64,000 bases of DNA from Vibrio nereis NBRC 15637 (GTDB lineage Bacteria > Pseudomonadota > Gammaproteobacteria > Enterobacterales > Vibrionaceae). The stretch lies in contig NZ_BCUD01000014.1 of the NCBI RefSeq assembly GCF_001591105.1, positions 18,151 to 82,150 on the forward strand, read 5' to 3'. Below the pieces are notes generated by a model. The model was not told the origin of the DNA and did no database searches. It was given only the letters and a program-made list of their open reading frames with translations. Each line of letters opens with the position of its first letter. Position 1 is the stretch's first letter. This document shows positions 47,744-57,611 of the stretch, in pieces. A program made the translations under genes and the position numbers.

Positions 47744-48670
47744 ATGACGGGTATTCTTGACTCAGTGAATCAGCGTACTCAACTCGTCGGTCAAAACCGA
47801 TTAGAACTCCTAACGTTTCGTCTAATGGGGCGTCAACGTTACGGTATTAACGTATTTAAAGTAAAAGAGGTTCTTCAGTGTCCTAAGCTAACTGCAATGC
47901 CAAACTTACACCCTTTGGTTAAAGGGATTGCGCACATCCGTGGCCACACGGTGTCTGTGATTGATTTGAGTTTAGCGATTGGTGGTCGACCAACAGCAGA
48001 TATTGATAAAGCGTTTGTTATCATTGCGGAATTTAACCGTTCTATACAGGCATTCCTAGTGTCTTCGGTAGAAAGAATTGTCAATATGCACTGGGAAGCG
48101 ATTCTTCCACCACCAGAAGGTGCTGGTAAAGCAAACTACCTGACTGCAGTGACCAACATCGATAATGAACTGGTAGAGATTCTTGATGTAGAGAAAATTC
48201 TGGCAGAAATCGCGCCAGTGGATGAAACGATGGATTCTACGATCGGGGAAGAGATCACTCAGGCAGAAACTGAGAAGAAAATCGTTCGTCGTATCTTAAT
48301 TGCTGATGATTCAACAGTGGCAAGAAAACAGGTTGAGAGAGCCATTACATCATTGGGCTTTGAAGTCGTATCTGTCAAAGATGGTAAAGACGCCTATGAA
48401 AAACTGCTAGAAATGGCAGAGTCGGGCAGCATTTACGATCAAATATCCTTGGTTATCTCTGATATTGAAATGCCAGAAATGGATGGTTACACCTTAACCG
48501 CAGAAATAAGACGAAATGCAGATTTGAAAGATCTCTATGTTATTCTTCATTCATCACTGAGTGGTGTATTTAACCAGGCGATGGTCGAACGTGTGGGCGC
48601 AAACTCTTTTATTGCGAAATTTAACCCAGATGAGCTTGGTAATGCAGTGAAATCTGCACTTACAGAATAA
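47744..48670 (+). CDS. cheV: Chemotaxis coupling/response-regulator protein CheV
   Basis: 308 residues: CheW-like domain (about 15-165) followed by a receiver domain (about 180-305). The phospho-acceptor lies in SDIEMPEMDGYTL, the acidic pair in LIADDSTVARKQV, and the conserved lysine in IAKFNP. It adapts the chemoreceptor-CheA complex. TGGAG precedes the ATG. cheR follows 10 bases later, forming an operon. Confidence 0.95.
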   Translation: MTGILDSVNQRTQLVGQNRLELLTFRLMGRQRYGINVFKVKEVLQCPKLTAMPNLHPLVKGIAHIRGHTVSVIDLSLAIGGRPTADIDKAFVIIAEFNRSIQAFLVSSVERIVNMHWEAILPPPEGAGKANYLTAVTNIDNELVEILDVEKILAEIAPVDETMDSTIGEEITQAETEKKIVRRILIADDSTVARKQVERAITSLGFEVVSVKDGKDAYEKLLEMAESGSIYDQISLVISDIEMPEMDGYTLTAEIRRNADLKDLYVILHSSLSGVFNQAMVERVGANSFIAKFNPDELGNAVKSALTE

Positions 48671-48680
48671 AGAGAAGTTA

Positions 48681-49508
48681 ATGACAGCAATAACTATAAG
48701 CGATCAAGAATATCGTGACTTCAGCCGTTTTCTAGAGTCTCAATGTGGCATTGTACTGGGTGACAGTAAGCAGTATTTGGTGCGCAGTCGCTTGAGCCCT
48801 TTAGTGACTAAATTCAAATTGGGATCGTTGTCTGATTTACTCAGAGATGTAGTAACAGGGCGAAATCGAGAGTTGCGTATTGCTGCTGTGGATGCAATGA
48901 CAACCAATGAAACCTTATGGTTTCGTGATACGTACCCGTTTACCGTTTTGGCTGACAAGTTATTGCCCGAGATCGCAGCAAACAAACGCCCGATCAAGAT
49001 TTGGTCTGCGGCAAGTTCATCAGGTCAAGAGCCCTACTCAATGGCTATGACGATACTGGAAACGCAGCAGCGTAAACCCGGCATGCTACCAAGTGTGTCT
49101 ATCACGGCCACGGATATTTCTGCGAGTATGTTGGATATGTGTCGTGCGGGTATATATGACAACTTGGCGTTAGGTCGTGGTCTTTCACCAGAGCGTCGTC
49201 GCACTTTCTTTGAAGACGCTGGCGATGGTCGCATGAAAGTGAAAGATAACGTAAAACGTTTGGTCAACTTTCGTCCGCAAAACCTAATGGATAGCTATGC
49301 CTTATTGGGCAAGTTTGACATTATTTTTTGTCGAAATGTGCTGATTTACTTTTCTCCAGAGATGAAGTCGAAAGTGCTCAATCAAATGGCGAATAGTTTA
49401 AACCCTGGTGGCTACCTTCTACTGGGGGCGTCTGAGTCACTCACGGGATTAACCGACCGTTTTGAAATGGTACGGTGTAATCCCGGGATTATTTACAAGC
49501 TTAAATAA
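48681..49508 (+). CDS. cheR: Chemotaxis methyltransferase CheR
   Basis: 275 residues. N-terminal helical CheR domain (1-75), then a SAM-binding domain with WSAASSSGQEPYSMAM (about 112-127), DISASMLDMCRAGIY and FDIIFCRNVLIYF, the classical CheR motifs. It methylates glutamates of chemoreceptors. It lies directly after cheV and before the flgB promoter region; an intrinsic terminator follows its stop. Confidence 0.96.
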   Translation: MTAITISDQEYRDFSRFLESQCGIVLGDSKQYLVRSRLSPLVTKFKLGSLSDLLRDVVTGRNRELRIAAVDAMTTNETLWFRDTYPFTVLADKLLPEIAANKRPIKIWSAASSSGQEPYSMAMTILETQQRKPGMLPSVSITATDISASMLDMCRAGIYDNLALGRGLSPERRRTFFEDAGDGRMKVKDNVKRLVNFRPQNLMDSYALLGKFDIIFCRNVLIYFSPEMKSKVLNQMANSLNPGGYLLLGASESLTGLTDRFEMVRCNPGIIYKLK

Positions 49509-49527
49509 TCGTATCAATTTCGCATTC

Positions 49528-49556
49528 AAGCCCAGTGTTTTTGCTGGGCTTTTTGT
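49528..49556 (+). terminator. cheR terminator
   Basis: A stem AAGCCCAG/CTGGGCTT with an 8-base loop, then TTTTTG. Confidence 0.85.
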
Positions 49557-49690
49557 TGCCTTTTATATTTCCGTCGTTTGCTATACTGGTGTCGACATTC
49601 CTAGTGAGACGCGCTCAATTCGAAAAGTTGGCGTATTTATTGCTGATAATTCTGTGAAAGAGAAACAATCAATGTACATTTTACTTAAAC

Positions 49691-49706
49691 TGGTATGTTA
49701 ATTGCT
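49691..49706 (+). promoter_or_regulatory. Sigma-54 promoter of the flgB operon
   Basis: TGGTATgttaaTTGCT with the exact 10-base separation of GG and GC, about 45 bases before flgB. Confidence 0.8.
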
Positions 49707-49750
49707 TTGGTATTTCATACTAACGGTCAGTTCTTTGTGTAGAGGTTAAT

Positions 49751-50146
49751 ATGGCTATTTCTTTCGACAAGGCTCTAGGTATCCACCAGCATACGGTGGG
49801 TTTGCGCGAGCGCAATGCAGAGGTGCTTTCCACCAACATTGCGCAGGCCAATACGCCTGGATATAAATCGAAAGGAATGGACTTCCAAAAGGCTTTGCAA
49901 GCGGCAACATCCGAGGCAAGCATTGGATTAAACCGAACGGATGGTCGGCATATTTCTGCCTCTACGCAAGCGACAGGGGAAGTACAGTATCGTCTTCCAA
50001 CTCAACCTGACACAGGTGATGGCAACACGGTTGATGTGGATCTTGAGCGTAACTTGTTTATGCAAAACCAAATCAGGCACCAAGCCTCACTAGACTTCTT
50101 AGGAAGTAAATTCAAGAACTTAACGAAAGCGATCAAAGGGGAATAA
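49751..50146 (+). CDS. flgB: Flagellar proximal rod protein FlgB
   Basis: 131 residues with the FlgB signature RERNAEVLSTNIAQANTPGYKSKGMDFQKAL at the N-terminal third and NLFMQNQIRHQASLDFLGSKFKNL at the C-terminus, the coiled-coil ends shared by rod and hook proteins. First gene of flgBCDE, preceded by a sigma-54 promoter. flgC starts 4 bases after its stop. Confidence 0.96.
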   Translation: MAISFDKALGIHQHTVGLRERNAEVLSTNIAQANTPGYKSKGMDFQKALQAATSEASIGLNRTDGRHISASTQATGEVQYRLPTQPDTGDGNTVDVDLERNLFMQNQIRHQASLDFLGSKFKNLTKAIKGE

Positions 50147-50150
50147 TTAG

Positions 50151-50567
50151 ATGAGCTTATTCAATGTATTCAATGTAACTGGTTCTGCCATGAGCGCTGA
50201 ATCTGTTCGTCTAAATACGACCTCTAGCAACTTGGCCAATGCAGACAGTATCTCTAGTTCAGCAAAAGATACGTATAAAGCGCGCCACGCTGTGTTTGGT
50301 GCAGAGTTAAGTAAGGCGAAGTATGGCAATGACCATACCGTGCCCGTGAAAGTGATGGGTATAGTGGAGAGTGATAAGCCTCTTAATGCGGAGTACAACC
50401 CAGATCACCCACTCGCGAACAACGAAGGTTATATCTATAAGCCGAACGTTAACGTGATGGAAGAAATGGCCAATATGATTTCTGCTTCTCGCTCGTATCA
50501 GACAAACGTGCAAGTAGCAGATGCAAGCAAACAAATGCTGCTGCGTACGCTGCAGATGGGTCAATAA
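50151..50567 (+). CDS. flgC: Flagellar proximal rod protein FlgC
   Basis: 138 residues. N-terminal rod motif LNTTSSNLANADSISSS and C-terminal PNVNVMEEMANMISASRSYQTNVQVADASKQMLLRTLQMGQ, typical of FlgC. Belongs to the flgBCDE operon; the spacing to flgD is 17 bases with a near-ideal AAGGAGGT ribosome-binding site for flgD. Confidence 0.96.
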   Translation: MSLFNVFNVTGSAMSAESVRLNTTSSNLANADSISSSAKDTYKARHAVFGAELSKAKYGNDHTVPVKVMGIVESDKPLNAEYNPDHPLANNEGYIYKPNVNVMEEMANMISASRSYQTNVQVADASKQMLLRTLQMGQ

Positions 50568-50584
50568 GGATAAGGAGGTAACGT

Positions 50585-51295
50585 ATGGCCGGTGGCATTA
50601 ATAATGTTGGTCAAAACAGCTTGTCCTATATCGACCAGCTTAAACAACTTCAAGACAAGAATAAGCCGGATGAGACCACAGGTAAGCAAGACCTAAAGCA
50701 AGAGGACTTCTTATCTCTACTCACCAAGCAGCTTGCTCAACAAGATCCGTTTAAGCCGGTCAGTAATGACCAGATGATTGCACAAATGGCGTCCTTCGCG
50801 ACTGTAGACGGTATTGGCAAAATGAACAATCAGTTTGAAACATTGAATGCTTCGATGACATCGAATCAAGCACTTCAAGCGTCATCTTTGGTTGGTCGTG
50901 ATGTGTTAGTACCGGGTGCTGCAGGCGTTAAAAAAGACAGTGACGGCATGGCTGCAATGGTTAAGCTTCCTCAATCTGTCGATAACTTGATGGTAAGAGT
51001 TGAAGACCAAATGGGGCAGCTTGTTCGTACCTTTGATGCGGGAGCCACACCAGCAGGTGATAACCGTGTTGAATGGGACGGCAAAGATCAAAACGGTAAC
51101 CCATTGCCAGCTGGCAAATACAAGGTGAGAGCCGCAGGTTTGCTAGAGGGAGAAAGCAAAGAGTTTGAAGTTTCGACTTATGCAAACGTGAATAGCGTTC
51201 TTCTCGGTAAAGGTGATGGTAACGTACTGCTCAATCTGGCTGGCTTTGAGTCGCCAGTTCGACTTGCTGAAGTACTAGAAGTTGGTAAAGCGTAG
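50585..51295 (+). CDS. flgD: Hook capping protein FlgD
   Basis: 236 residues. The N-terminal FlgD-N segment (QEDFLSLLTKQLAQQDPFKPVSNDQMIAQMASFATVDGI) is the export and hook-scaffold part, followed by a tudor/FnIII-like cap domain with VRTFDAGATPAGDNRVEWDGKDQNGNPLPAGKY. It caps the growing hook so that FlgE can polymerise and is discarded later. Confidence 0.96.
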   Translation: MAGGINNVGQNSLSYIDQLKQLQDKNKPDETTGKQDLKQEDFLSLLTKQLAQQDPFKPVSNDQMIAQMASFATVDGIGKMNNQFETLNASMTSNQALQASSLVGRDVLVPGAAGVKKDSDGMAAMVKLPQSVDNLMVRVEDQMGQLVRTFDAGATPAGDNRVEWDGKDQNGNPLPAGKYKVRAAGLLEGESKEFEVSTYANVNSVLLGKGDGNVLLNLAGFESPVRLAEVLEVGKA

Positions 51296-51338
51296 CTCTT
51301 AGTAAAGTAGATATGCTAGCTAGATAGGAGATTTTGGA

Positions 51339-52757
51339 ATGTCATATGTTGCATTAAGCGGTCTTTCCGCAGCTCAGTTAGATCTGAATACAACGAGTAA
51401 TAATATTGCGAACGCAAACACGTACGGCTTTAAAGAGTCGCGTGCCGAGTTTGGAGATGTTTACTCAAATTCACTGTTTACCAATGCGAAAACGACTCCA
51501 GGTGGTGGTGTACAGGCGCAAAAAGTGGCACAACAGTTCCACGAAGGCTCAAGTGTTTATACAAACAACCCGATGGATTTACGCATTAGTGGTACAGGTT
51601 TCTTCGCTGTTGCAAAAGATCGCTTGTCTCCTACTACCAATGAGTTGACTCGTAACGGTGCTTTTCACCTAAACAAAGACAACTACATGGTGACATCCAA
51701 CGACGAGTTTTTGCTGGGCTATAAAGTGAATGAAGACACTGGTGATGTTCTCTCTTATGAGCCAACGCCACTTAACATTCCGAAAGAGTTCGGTAAGCCG
51801 AAGCAAACTGCCAATATTGAAGTAGGTGTAAACCTGCCAGCAAGTGGTGACTTGAAAGACCCAACAAAGTTCGACTTTAATGATCCTGATTCATACAACC
51901 GTTCTACGTCATCCACTATCTATGATTCCATGGGCCAGTCGTACAAGTTAACGACCTACTACCTAAAAGATCAGACGCAGCCTAACACATGGCAAACCTA
52001 CTACACGGTCACAGACAGTGAAGGTGAAAAAGCACTGAACATTGCTGGTGGTGATGCGACGTCTCCGTCTGGTCATGTTGGCCATACGATGAAGTTTAAC
52101 AATGATGGCACACTGGCCAGTTTGAACAATGGCAACCCAATAGAATCGGTTCCTCTGGGTGGTGAAGTAGCGGAAGCGCAAGCGCAAGCAAATCCAGCTA
52201 ATGCTGAGAATGCTGAAAATGTAGATAACGCTGAAAATACCGATGCAGTGGGCGCGACTGAGCAGCCAGCAGTGGCAGGCGGTGCCGGTATTAACCTGAA
52301 TGGTGCAGACGTTAACCAAACGCTAAACTTCAACCTAAACTCCGCGACTCAGTTTGCAGCGCCATTTGAGCTGACAAAATTTGATGAAGATGGTGCCACC
52401 ACGGGTTTCTTGACCAAAGTAGACTTTGATGAAAACGGTAGCGTGCTAGGTACCTATTCGAATGGTGAGAATGTGACTCTAGGCCGTGTGGCATTGGTTC
52501 GTGTTGCCAATGAGCAAGGCCTGGATAAGAAGGGCGGTACACAGTGGGATTCGACGCAGTTCTCTGGTGATAAGATCTGGGGCGAGTCAAATAAAGGCTC
52601 TTTTGGCTCACTCAATAGCGGTACTCTAGAGCAGTCAAACATCGACATGACTCAAGAGTTGGTGGATTTGATTTCGGCTCAGCGAAACTTCCAGGCGAAC
52701 TCTCGCTCACTTGAAGTACACAATCAAACCCAACAAACAATCTTACAGATTCGATAA
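51339..52757 (+). CDS. flgE: Flagellar hook protein FlgE (with low-complexity insert)
   Basis: 472 residues. N-terminal LSGLSAAQLDLNTTSNNIANANTYGFK and C-terminal SNIDMTQELVDLISAQRNFQANSRSLEVHNQTQQTILQIR are the conserved hook ends. The middle D1/D2 part carries an Ala/Asn/Glu-rich insert at about 275-322 (AEAQAQANPANAENAEN... , then TEQPAVAGGAG), so the protein is about 35-40 residues longer than the vibrio average as I remember it. Terminates the flgBCDE unit; a hairpin lies downstream. Confidence 0.95.
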   Translation: MSYVALSGLSAAQLDLNTTSNNIANANTYGFKESRAEFGDVYSNSLFTNAKTTPGGGVQAQKVAQQFHEGSSVYTNNPMDLRISGTGFFAVAKDRLSPTTNELTRNGAFHLNKDNYMVTSNDEFLLGYKVNEDTGDVLSYEPTPLNIPKEFGKPKQTANIEVGVNLPASGDLKDPTKFDFNDPDSYNRSTSSTIYDSMGQSYKLTTYYLKDQTQPNTWQTYYTVTDSEGEKALNIAGGDATSPSGHVGHTMKFNNDGTLASLNNGNPIESVPLGGEVAEAQAQANPANAENAENVDNAENTDAVGATEQPAVAGGAGINLNGADVNQTLNFNLNSATQFAAPFELTKFDEDGATTGFLTKVDFDENGSVLGTYSNGENVTLGRVALVRVANEQGLDKKGGTQWDSTQFSGDKIWGESNKGSFGSLNSGTLEQSNIDMTQELVDLISAQRNFQANSRSLEVHNQTQQTILQIR

Positions 52758-52786
52758 TCTCTAAGTAACGCATTGCAATAATTTAG

Positions 52787-52819
52787 ATGGCAAGCTGGTG
52801 GCAATCACTCGCTTGCCAT
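52787..52819 (+). repeat. Hairpin after flgE
   Basis: A 9-base-pair stem (ATGGCAAGC with GCTTGCCAT) with a 15-base loop, no T-run. Possibly a weak terminator or mRNA 3'-end structure for flgBCDE. Confidence 0.5.
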
Positions 52820-52909
52820 TGTTGCCGCCTGAACAAAATCTCCTCAGATCTACATTTTATTTTCGCCTTCTTAAGTTTAAGTTATTGAAAAATAATCAAT
52901 TTTAATATA

Positions 52910-52925
52910 TGGCACATCAATTGCT
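52910..52925 (+). promoter_or_regulatory. Sigma-54 promoter of the flgF operon
   Basis: TGGCACatcaaTTGCT is a full match to the -24/-12 consensus, about 38 bases before flgF. Confidence 0.88.
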
Positions 52926-52962
52926 TTAAATGATCCTGAATTGTGATTGTTGGAGCAAATTT

Positions 52963-53712
52963 ATGGATCGTGCACTCTTTCTCGCCATGAGCGGTGCCAA
53001 GCAAAACATGCAGGCACTGCAGCTTAGGGCAAACAACCTAGCAAACGTCAGCACAACAGGCTTTCGCGCGGATTTAGCACAAGCTCGTTCCATGCAGGCC
53101 TACGGTGAAGGTTTGCCTAGCCGAGTTTTCAGCATGACTGAGCGCCCAGGGCATAATTTCCAGCAAGGCAGTGTGATTACCACAGGCCGCGATTTAGACG
53201 TGACGATTCAAGGTGATGGTTGGATATCCGTACTCGATAAAATGGGTCAAGAAGGCCTCACTCGTAACGGCAACTTAAAAATCGATGCTACTGGCTTGTT
53301 GACGAGCGGCAATGGCAATTTGGTTCTAGGCGAAAATGGTGCTCCAATCACGTTGCCGATTCCAGTAAGCAAAGTAGAAATCGGTTCCGACGGTACAATC
53401 TCGGTGGTGCCTCAAGGCGCGCCAGCGGACGCTATGCAGATCGTCGACCGAATTAAGCTCACTCGAACCAACAACCAATCACTTTTCAAAGATGTAAACG
53501 GTTTATTCCGTGCCAAAGATCCTAATGCGGCATACGAAGCAGATGCCGGCGTCAAACTGCTTACGGGCGCAATTGAAGGCAGTAACGTCAACGCGATTGG
53601 CGAAATGACCAGCTTGATCGACCTCCAACGTCAGTTCGAAATGCAGGTCAAGATGATGAATACCGCAGAAGACATGGACAAAGCGTCTGATTCTCTGCTT
53701 CGTATGAGCTAA
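52963..53712 (+). CDS. flgF: Flagellar proximal rod protein FlgF
   Basis: 249 residues. MDRALFLAMSGAKQNMQALQLRANNLANVSTTGFRADLAQ is the rod-type N-terminus; the C-terminus has GAIEGSNVNAIGEMTSLIDLQRQFEMQVKMMNTAEDMDKASDSLLRMS. Start at ATG 52963 with TGGAG about 8 bases before; the in-frame start at 52930 overlaps the transcription start predicted from the sigma-54 site. First gene of flgFGHIJ. Confidence 0.96.
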   Translation: MDRALFLAMSGAKQNMQALQLRANNLANVSTTGFRADLAQARSMQAYGEGLPSRVFSMTERPGHNFQQGSVITTGRDLDVTIQGDGWISVLDKMGQEGLTRNGNLKIDATGLLTSGNGNLVLGENGAPITLPIPVSKVEIGSDGTISVVPQGAPADAMQIVDRIKLTRTNNQSLFKDVNGLFRAKDPNAAYEADAGVKLLTGAIEGSNVNAIGEMTSLIDLQRQFEMQVKMMNTAEDMDKASDSLLRMS

Positions 53713-53732
53713 TAGATTTTTAGGAGATTGTT

Positions 53733-54521
53733 ATGCATCCAGCATTGTGGGTAAGCAAAACGGGCTTAGACGCTCAGCAAACAAACATTTCAACGATTTC
53801 GAATAACTTGGCCAACGCCTCGACAGTTGGTTACAAAAAAAGTCGCGCGGTATTTGAAGACTTGTTCTACCAAAATATTAACCAACCTGGTGGCCAGTCT
53901 TCACAGAATACGGAACTGCCTAGTGGATTGATGCTGGGTGCCGGTTCTAAAGTGGTGGCGACGCAAAAAGTGCACACGCAAGGTAACACCCAAACGACAA
54001 ACAACAGCCTCGATATGATGATCGAAGGCGATGGCTTCTTCCAAGTTTTGATGCCAGACGGCAATATCGGTTACTCGCGCAATGGCCAGTTTACCGTTAA
54101 CGATGAAGGGGTCATTGTTACGTCCGGAGCAGGGTATGCGCTAGAGCCTGAAATTGCCATTCCTGAAGACGCAATCAGTATTACCATCGGTACGGATGGT
54201 GAAGTCTCGGTTCGCGTTCGTGGTCAGCAAGATAACCAAGTGGTTGGTCAAATCACGACGGTTGATTTCGTTAACCCTGGTGGTTTAGAGCCGATAGGGC
54301 AAAACCTTTACTTGCCAACAGGTGCCAGCGGCGATCCTCAGGAAGGGGTTCCTGGTCTGGATGGTTTTGGTGATATTCGTCAGTCAATGTTGGAGACTTC
54401 TAACGTGAACGTGACGGAAGAGTTGGTCAATATGATTGAAGCTCAACGTGTGTATGAAATGAATTCTAAAGTCATCTCTGCGGTTGATAAGATGATGAGC
54501 TTTGTTAACCAGCAACTGTAA
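53733..54521 (+). CDS. flgG: Flagellar distal rod protein FlgG
   Basis: 262 residues. WVSKTGLDAQQTNISTISNNLANASTVGYKKSRAVFEDLFYQ at the N-terminus and SNVNVTEELVNMIEAQRVYEMNSKVISAVDKMMSFVNQQL at the C-terminus identify FlgG, the straight distal rod. TAGGAG ribosome-binding site. flgH begins 24 bases later, past a start codon that overlaps its own leader. Confidence 0.97.
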   Translation: MHPALWVSKTGLDAQQTNISTISNNLANASTVGYKKSRAVFEDLFYQNINQPGGQSSQNTELPSGLMLGAGSKVVATQKVHTQGNTQTTNNSLDMMIEGDGFFQVLMPDGNIGYSRNGQFTVNDEGVIVTSGAGYALEPEIAIPEDAISITIGTDGEVSVRVRGQQDNQVVGQITTVDFVNPGGLEPIGQNLYLPTGASGDPQEGVPGLDGFGDIRQSMLETSNVNVTEELVNMIEAQRVYEMNSKVISAVDKMMSFVNQQL

Positions 54522-54545
54522 TTGTCGCTTGTAGAGGGTAGAAAG

Positions 54546-55325
54546 ATGAACCGTATACTGACTCTTCTGGTCGTGGCTGTAATGTCGGGTTGCTCGATGC
54601 TTCCTCCGCCAATAGAAACGCCAGATGTTGTTGAAGGGACAACCACAGTGGACGCTGTTGAAGGGGATAAGTCGGCAGACGATAACAGCGGCATCGTTGA
54701 TACGCTACGCGGCAGAACGGATCCGGTTGCGGGAGACCCTGCCTGGGCACCAATTCACCCTAAGCAGCAACCAGAGCACTATGCGGCTGAAACCGGTTCT
54801 TTATTCAACTCAGCGCGTTCCACCAGCTTATATGATGACTCTAAACCGAGAGGGGTGGGCGACATTATCACAGTGACGCTGAATGAAAGCACCAAAGCGG
54901 CGAAAAGCTCAGACGCGGATCTATCCAAAAACAACGACGCAACCATGGACCCACTAGAGGTCGGCGGCCAGCAGTTAAATGTTGGTGACTATAACTTCTC
55001 TTACAACCTAAGCAACGATAATTCATTCAGCGGCAGTGCAGCGGCAAACCAAAGTAACAGCATCTCGGGGTCTATCACCGTTGAGGTCATTGAAGTCTTA
55101 GCTAACGGCAATTTAGTGATTCGCGGCGAAAAATGGCTAACGCTTAACACGGGCGATGAATACATTCGCTTGAGTGGCACTATTCGCCCGGATGATATTG
55201 CTTACGACAATACCATCGCTTCTAATCGTATCTCGAATGCCAGAATCCAATATTCAGGCACTGGGACTCAGCAAGATATGCAAGAGCCAGGATTCTTGGC
55301 ACGATTCTTTAATGTATCTCTCTAA
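54546..55325 (+). CDS. flgH: Flagellar L-ring lipoprotein FlgH
   Basis: 259 residues. Lipoprotein signal [19 protein letters not shown] with the lipidated cysteine near residue 16. The body has [45 protein letters not shown] and [38 protein letters not shown], typical of FlgH. Start at ATG 54546, preceded by AGAGGG; the frame is open 8 codons further (54522), immediately after the flgG stop, but lacks lipobox spacing. L ring in the outer membrane. Confidence 0.95.
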   Translation: MNRILTLLVVAVMSGCSMLPPPIETPDVVEGTTTVDAVEGDKSADDNSGIVDTLRGRTDPVAGDPAWAPIHPKQQPEHYAAETGSLFNSARSTSLYDDSKPRGVGDIITVTLNESTKAAKSSDADLSKNNDATMDPLEVGGQQLNVGDYNFSYNLSNDNSFSGSAAANQSNSISGSITVEVIEVLANGNLVIRGEKWLTLNTGDEYIRLSGTIRPDDIAYDNTIASNRISNARIQYSGTGTQQDMQEPGFLARFFNVSL

Positions 55326-55393
55326 TCCCATCTTAAGTCGCTTTTTTGGCATATCAAGAAAGCAGGCACAGAGTTAGAGTTAAAGGTATTCCG

Positions 55394-56485
55394 ATGAAGA
55401 AGCTGATTCTTATATTTACTAGTCTTCTGCTACTTGCGATGCAAGCTCAAGCCGCGCGTATCAAAGACGTAGCGCAAGTGGCAGGTGTACGCAGTAACCA
55501 ATTGGTAGGCTATGGTTTGGTCACCGGTTTACCGGGCACTGGCGAATCAACTCCCTTTACCGATCAAAGCTTTAACGCCATGTTGCAAAAGTTTGGTATT
55601 CAGTTGCCACCGGGCACCAAGCCAAAAACCAAGAACGTAGCTGCTGTCATTGTTACTGCAGAGCTTCCAGCTTTCTCAAAACAAGGCCAAACGATTGATG
55701 TGACAGTCTCTTCCATTGGGGCGGCAAAAAGTTTACGTGGCGGCACGCTAATGCAAACCATGCTAAAAGGCTTAGATGGGCAAGTCTATGCCGTCGCACA
55801 AGGCAATTTAGTGGTCAGTGGTTTTAGTGCAAACGGTGCCGATGGTTCGAAAATTGTCGGTAATAACCCGACAGCGGGCATGATCTCAAACGGTGCGATT
55901 GTTGAGCGTGAAATTCCAACGCCATTTAGCCGTGGTGACTACATTACGTTTAACTTACTAGAGTCCGATTTTACCACTGCGCAACGAATGGCTGACGCGG
56001 TTAATAACTTCTTAGGTCCACAAATGGCATCTGCCGTTGATGCGACCTCAGTCAAGGTCAGAGCACCTAGGGACATTTCCCAAAGAGTGGCATTCCTTTC
56101 CGCAGTAGAAAACCTCGAATTTAATCCCGCAGATGGCGCGGCAAAAATTATCGTTAACTCTCGTACGGGTACGATTGTGGTCGGTAAGCACGTTCGTTTG
56201 AAGCCAGCTGCAGTGACGCACGGTGGGATGACGGTAGCGATAAAAGAGAATTTAAATGTCAGTCAACCTAATGCATTCGGTGGCGGTGAGACAGTCGTCG
56301 TACCTGATAGCGATATTCAAGTGTCTGAAGCTCAAGGAAAAATGTTTAAGTTTCAACCAGGTTTGACGCTTGATGATTTGGTTCGAGCGGTTAACGAGGT
56401 TGGTGCTGCCCCTTCTGATTTGATGGCGATTTTGCAAGCGCTGAAACAAGCGGGTGCAATTGAAGGTCAGTTGATCATCATTTAA
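55394..56485 (+). CDS. flgI: Flagellar P-ring protein FlgI
   Basis: 363 residues. Signal peptide [20 protein letters not shown], then [32 protein letters not shown] and [18 protein letters not shown], the FlgI signature, through [22 protein letters not shown] at the C-terminus. Start at ATG 55394 (AAAGG upstream); the longer in-frame frame from 55346 adds a non-signal sequence. P ring around the rod in the periplasm; needs FlgA. Confidence 0.96.
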   Translation: MKKLILIFTSLLLLAMQAQAARIKDVAQVAGVRSNQLVGYGLVTGLPGTGESTPFTDQSFNAMLQKFGIQLPPGTKPKTKNVAAVIVTAELPAFSKQGQTIDVTVSSIGAAKSLRGGTLMQTMLKGLDGQVYAVAQGNLVVSGFSANGADGSKIVGNNPTAGMISNGAIVEREIPTPFSRGDYITFNLLESDFTTAQRMADAVNNFLGPQMASAVDATSVKVRAPRDISQRVAFLSAVENLEFNPADGAAKIIVNSRTGTIVVGKHVRLKPAAVTHGGMTVAIKENLNVSQPNAFGGGETVVVPDSDIQVSEAQGKMFKFQPGLTLDDLVRAVNEVGAAPSDLMAILQALKQAGAIEGQLIII

Positions 56486-56496
56486 CGGAGTCGAAT

Positions 56497-57441
56497 ATGA
56501 TTAATAACGGTAATGATATTGGCTTTATTCATGACATTGCGGGCTTAGATCAGCTTCGTAAGCAGGCTGTGAATGGTGATGAGCAAAGTGAAAAAGAGGC
56601 CTTAACTGCAGCGGCAAAGCAGTTTGAAGCAATCTTTACCTCGATGCTGTTCAAATCGATGCGCGATGCTAACTCTACGTTTGAGTCCGGTTTGATGGAC
56701 AGTCAAAACCAGCAGTTCTACCGTCAGATGATGGATGAGCAGATGTCCAGCGAGCTTAGCTCATCAGGCTCTCTTGGTTTGGCGGATATGATTGTCGCGC
56801 AGTTAACATCGGGTTCCGTCGATAACCCAAATGCTTCAAGTCGCAATACTGACTTTGAAGCACTGATGAAAAAAGTGGATCGCATTCGACACGCACAAGA
56901 GCACACGCCAGTGCCAGCAGCTCAAAACGTGCCTGAAACGGTACCGACTCAGCGTGCAGAAGCGACACCAACTAGACATACTTTCGATTCGCCTGAGTCA
57001 TTTGTGTCATCTATGCGTCCGTACGCGAAAAAGGCGGCAAGTGCCCTCGGTGTTGACTCGTCTTTATTACTTGCTCAGGCCGCTCTGGAAACGGGGTGGG
57101 GGCAAAAGTTGGTCAGCAATAGCCGCGGTAGCAGCAATAACTTATTTAACATCAAAGCAGACAGAAGCTGGGCTGGCGATAAAGTTGCAACCCAAACCCT
57201 CGAATATCACCAAGGGGTTCCGGTTAAAGAAAAGGCGGCATTCCGTTCTTACAACAATTTTGAAGAAAGCTTCAATGACTATGTTCGCTTTTTGAATGAC
57301 AACCCTCGCTACACTATGGCACTTCGCCACGGTGGCAGCTCAGAACGCTTTATAGAAGGTATCCATAAAGCGGGCTACGCGACCGATCCTCAGTACGCGA
57401 GTAAAGTACTTCGAGTCAAGGCTAAAATCGATCAGATGTAA
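56497..57441 (+). CDS. flgJ: Rod-cap and peptidoglycan hydrolase FlgJ
   Basis: 314 residues. N-terminal rod-binding domain (AAAKQFEAIFTSMLFKSMRDANSTFESGLMDSQNQQFYRQMMDEQM, about 35-95) joined by a low-complexity Pro/Ala linker to a C-terminal glucosaminidase/muramidase domain (about 165-310) with LLLAQAALETGWGQKLVS carrying the catalytic glutamate. It clears a hole in the wall for the rod. It ends flgFGHIJ and a clean terminator follows. Confidence 0.96.
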   Translation: MINNGNDIGFIHDIAGLDQLRKQAVNGDEQSEKEALTAAAKQFEAIFTSMLFKSMRDANSTFESGLMDSQNQQFYRQMMDEQMSSELSSSGSLGLADMIVAQLTSGSVDNPNASSRNTDFEALMKKVDRIRHAQEHTPVPAAQNVPETVPTQRAEATPTRHTFDSPESFVSSMRPYAKKAASALGVDSSLLLAQAALETGWGQKLVSNSRGSSNNLFNIKADRSWAGDKVATQTLEYHQGVPVKEKAAFRSYNNFEESFNDYVRFLNDNPRYTMALRHGGSSERFIEGIHKAGYATDPQYASKVLRVKAKIDQM

Positions 57442-57447
57442 TAAGAG

Positions 57448-57470
57448 CTCACCTTCGGGTGAGTTTTTTT
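57448..57470 (+). terminator. flgJ terminator
   Basis: CTCACC-TTCG-GGTGAG, a stable UUCG tetraloop stem, then seven Ts. Confidence 0.92.
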
Positions 57471-57538
57471 ATCCTGTTACTCCACCTTTCACTTCAATAC
57501 CAATCGCACAGTAGCACTTCCAGTTACTGTTTTTAATT

Positions 57539-57554
57539 TGGCATATATATTGCT
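57539..57554 (+). promoter_or_regulatory. Sigma-54 promoter of flgKL
   Basis: TGGCATatataTTGCT with exact spacing, about 58 bases before flgK. Confidence 0.82.
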
Positions 57555-57611
57555 TTGTAACTAAGTAGATACTCAGTTTCGACTGATTTTAAAAGGTTTA
57601 TTGGGGGCAAT

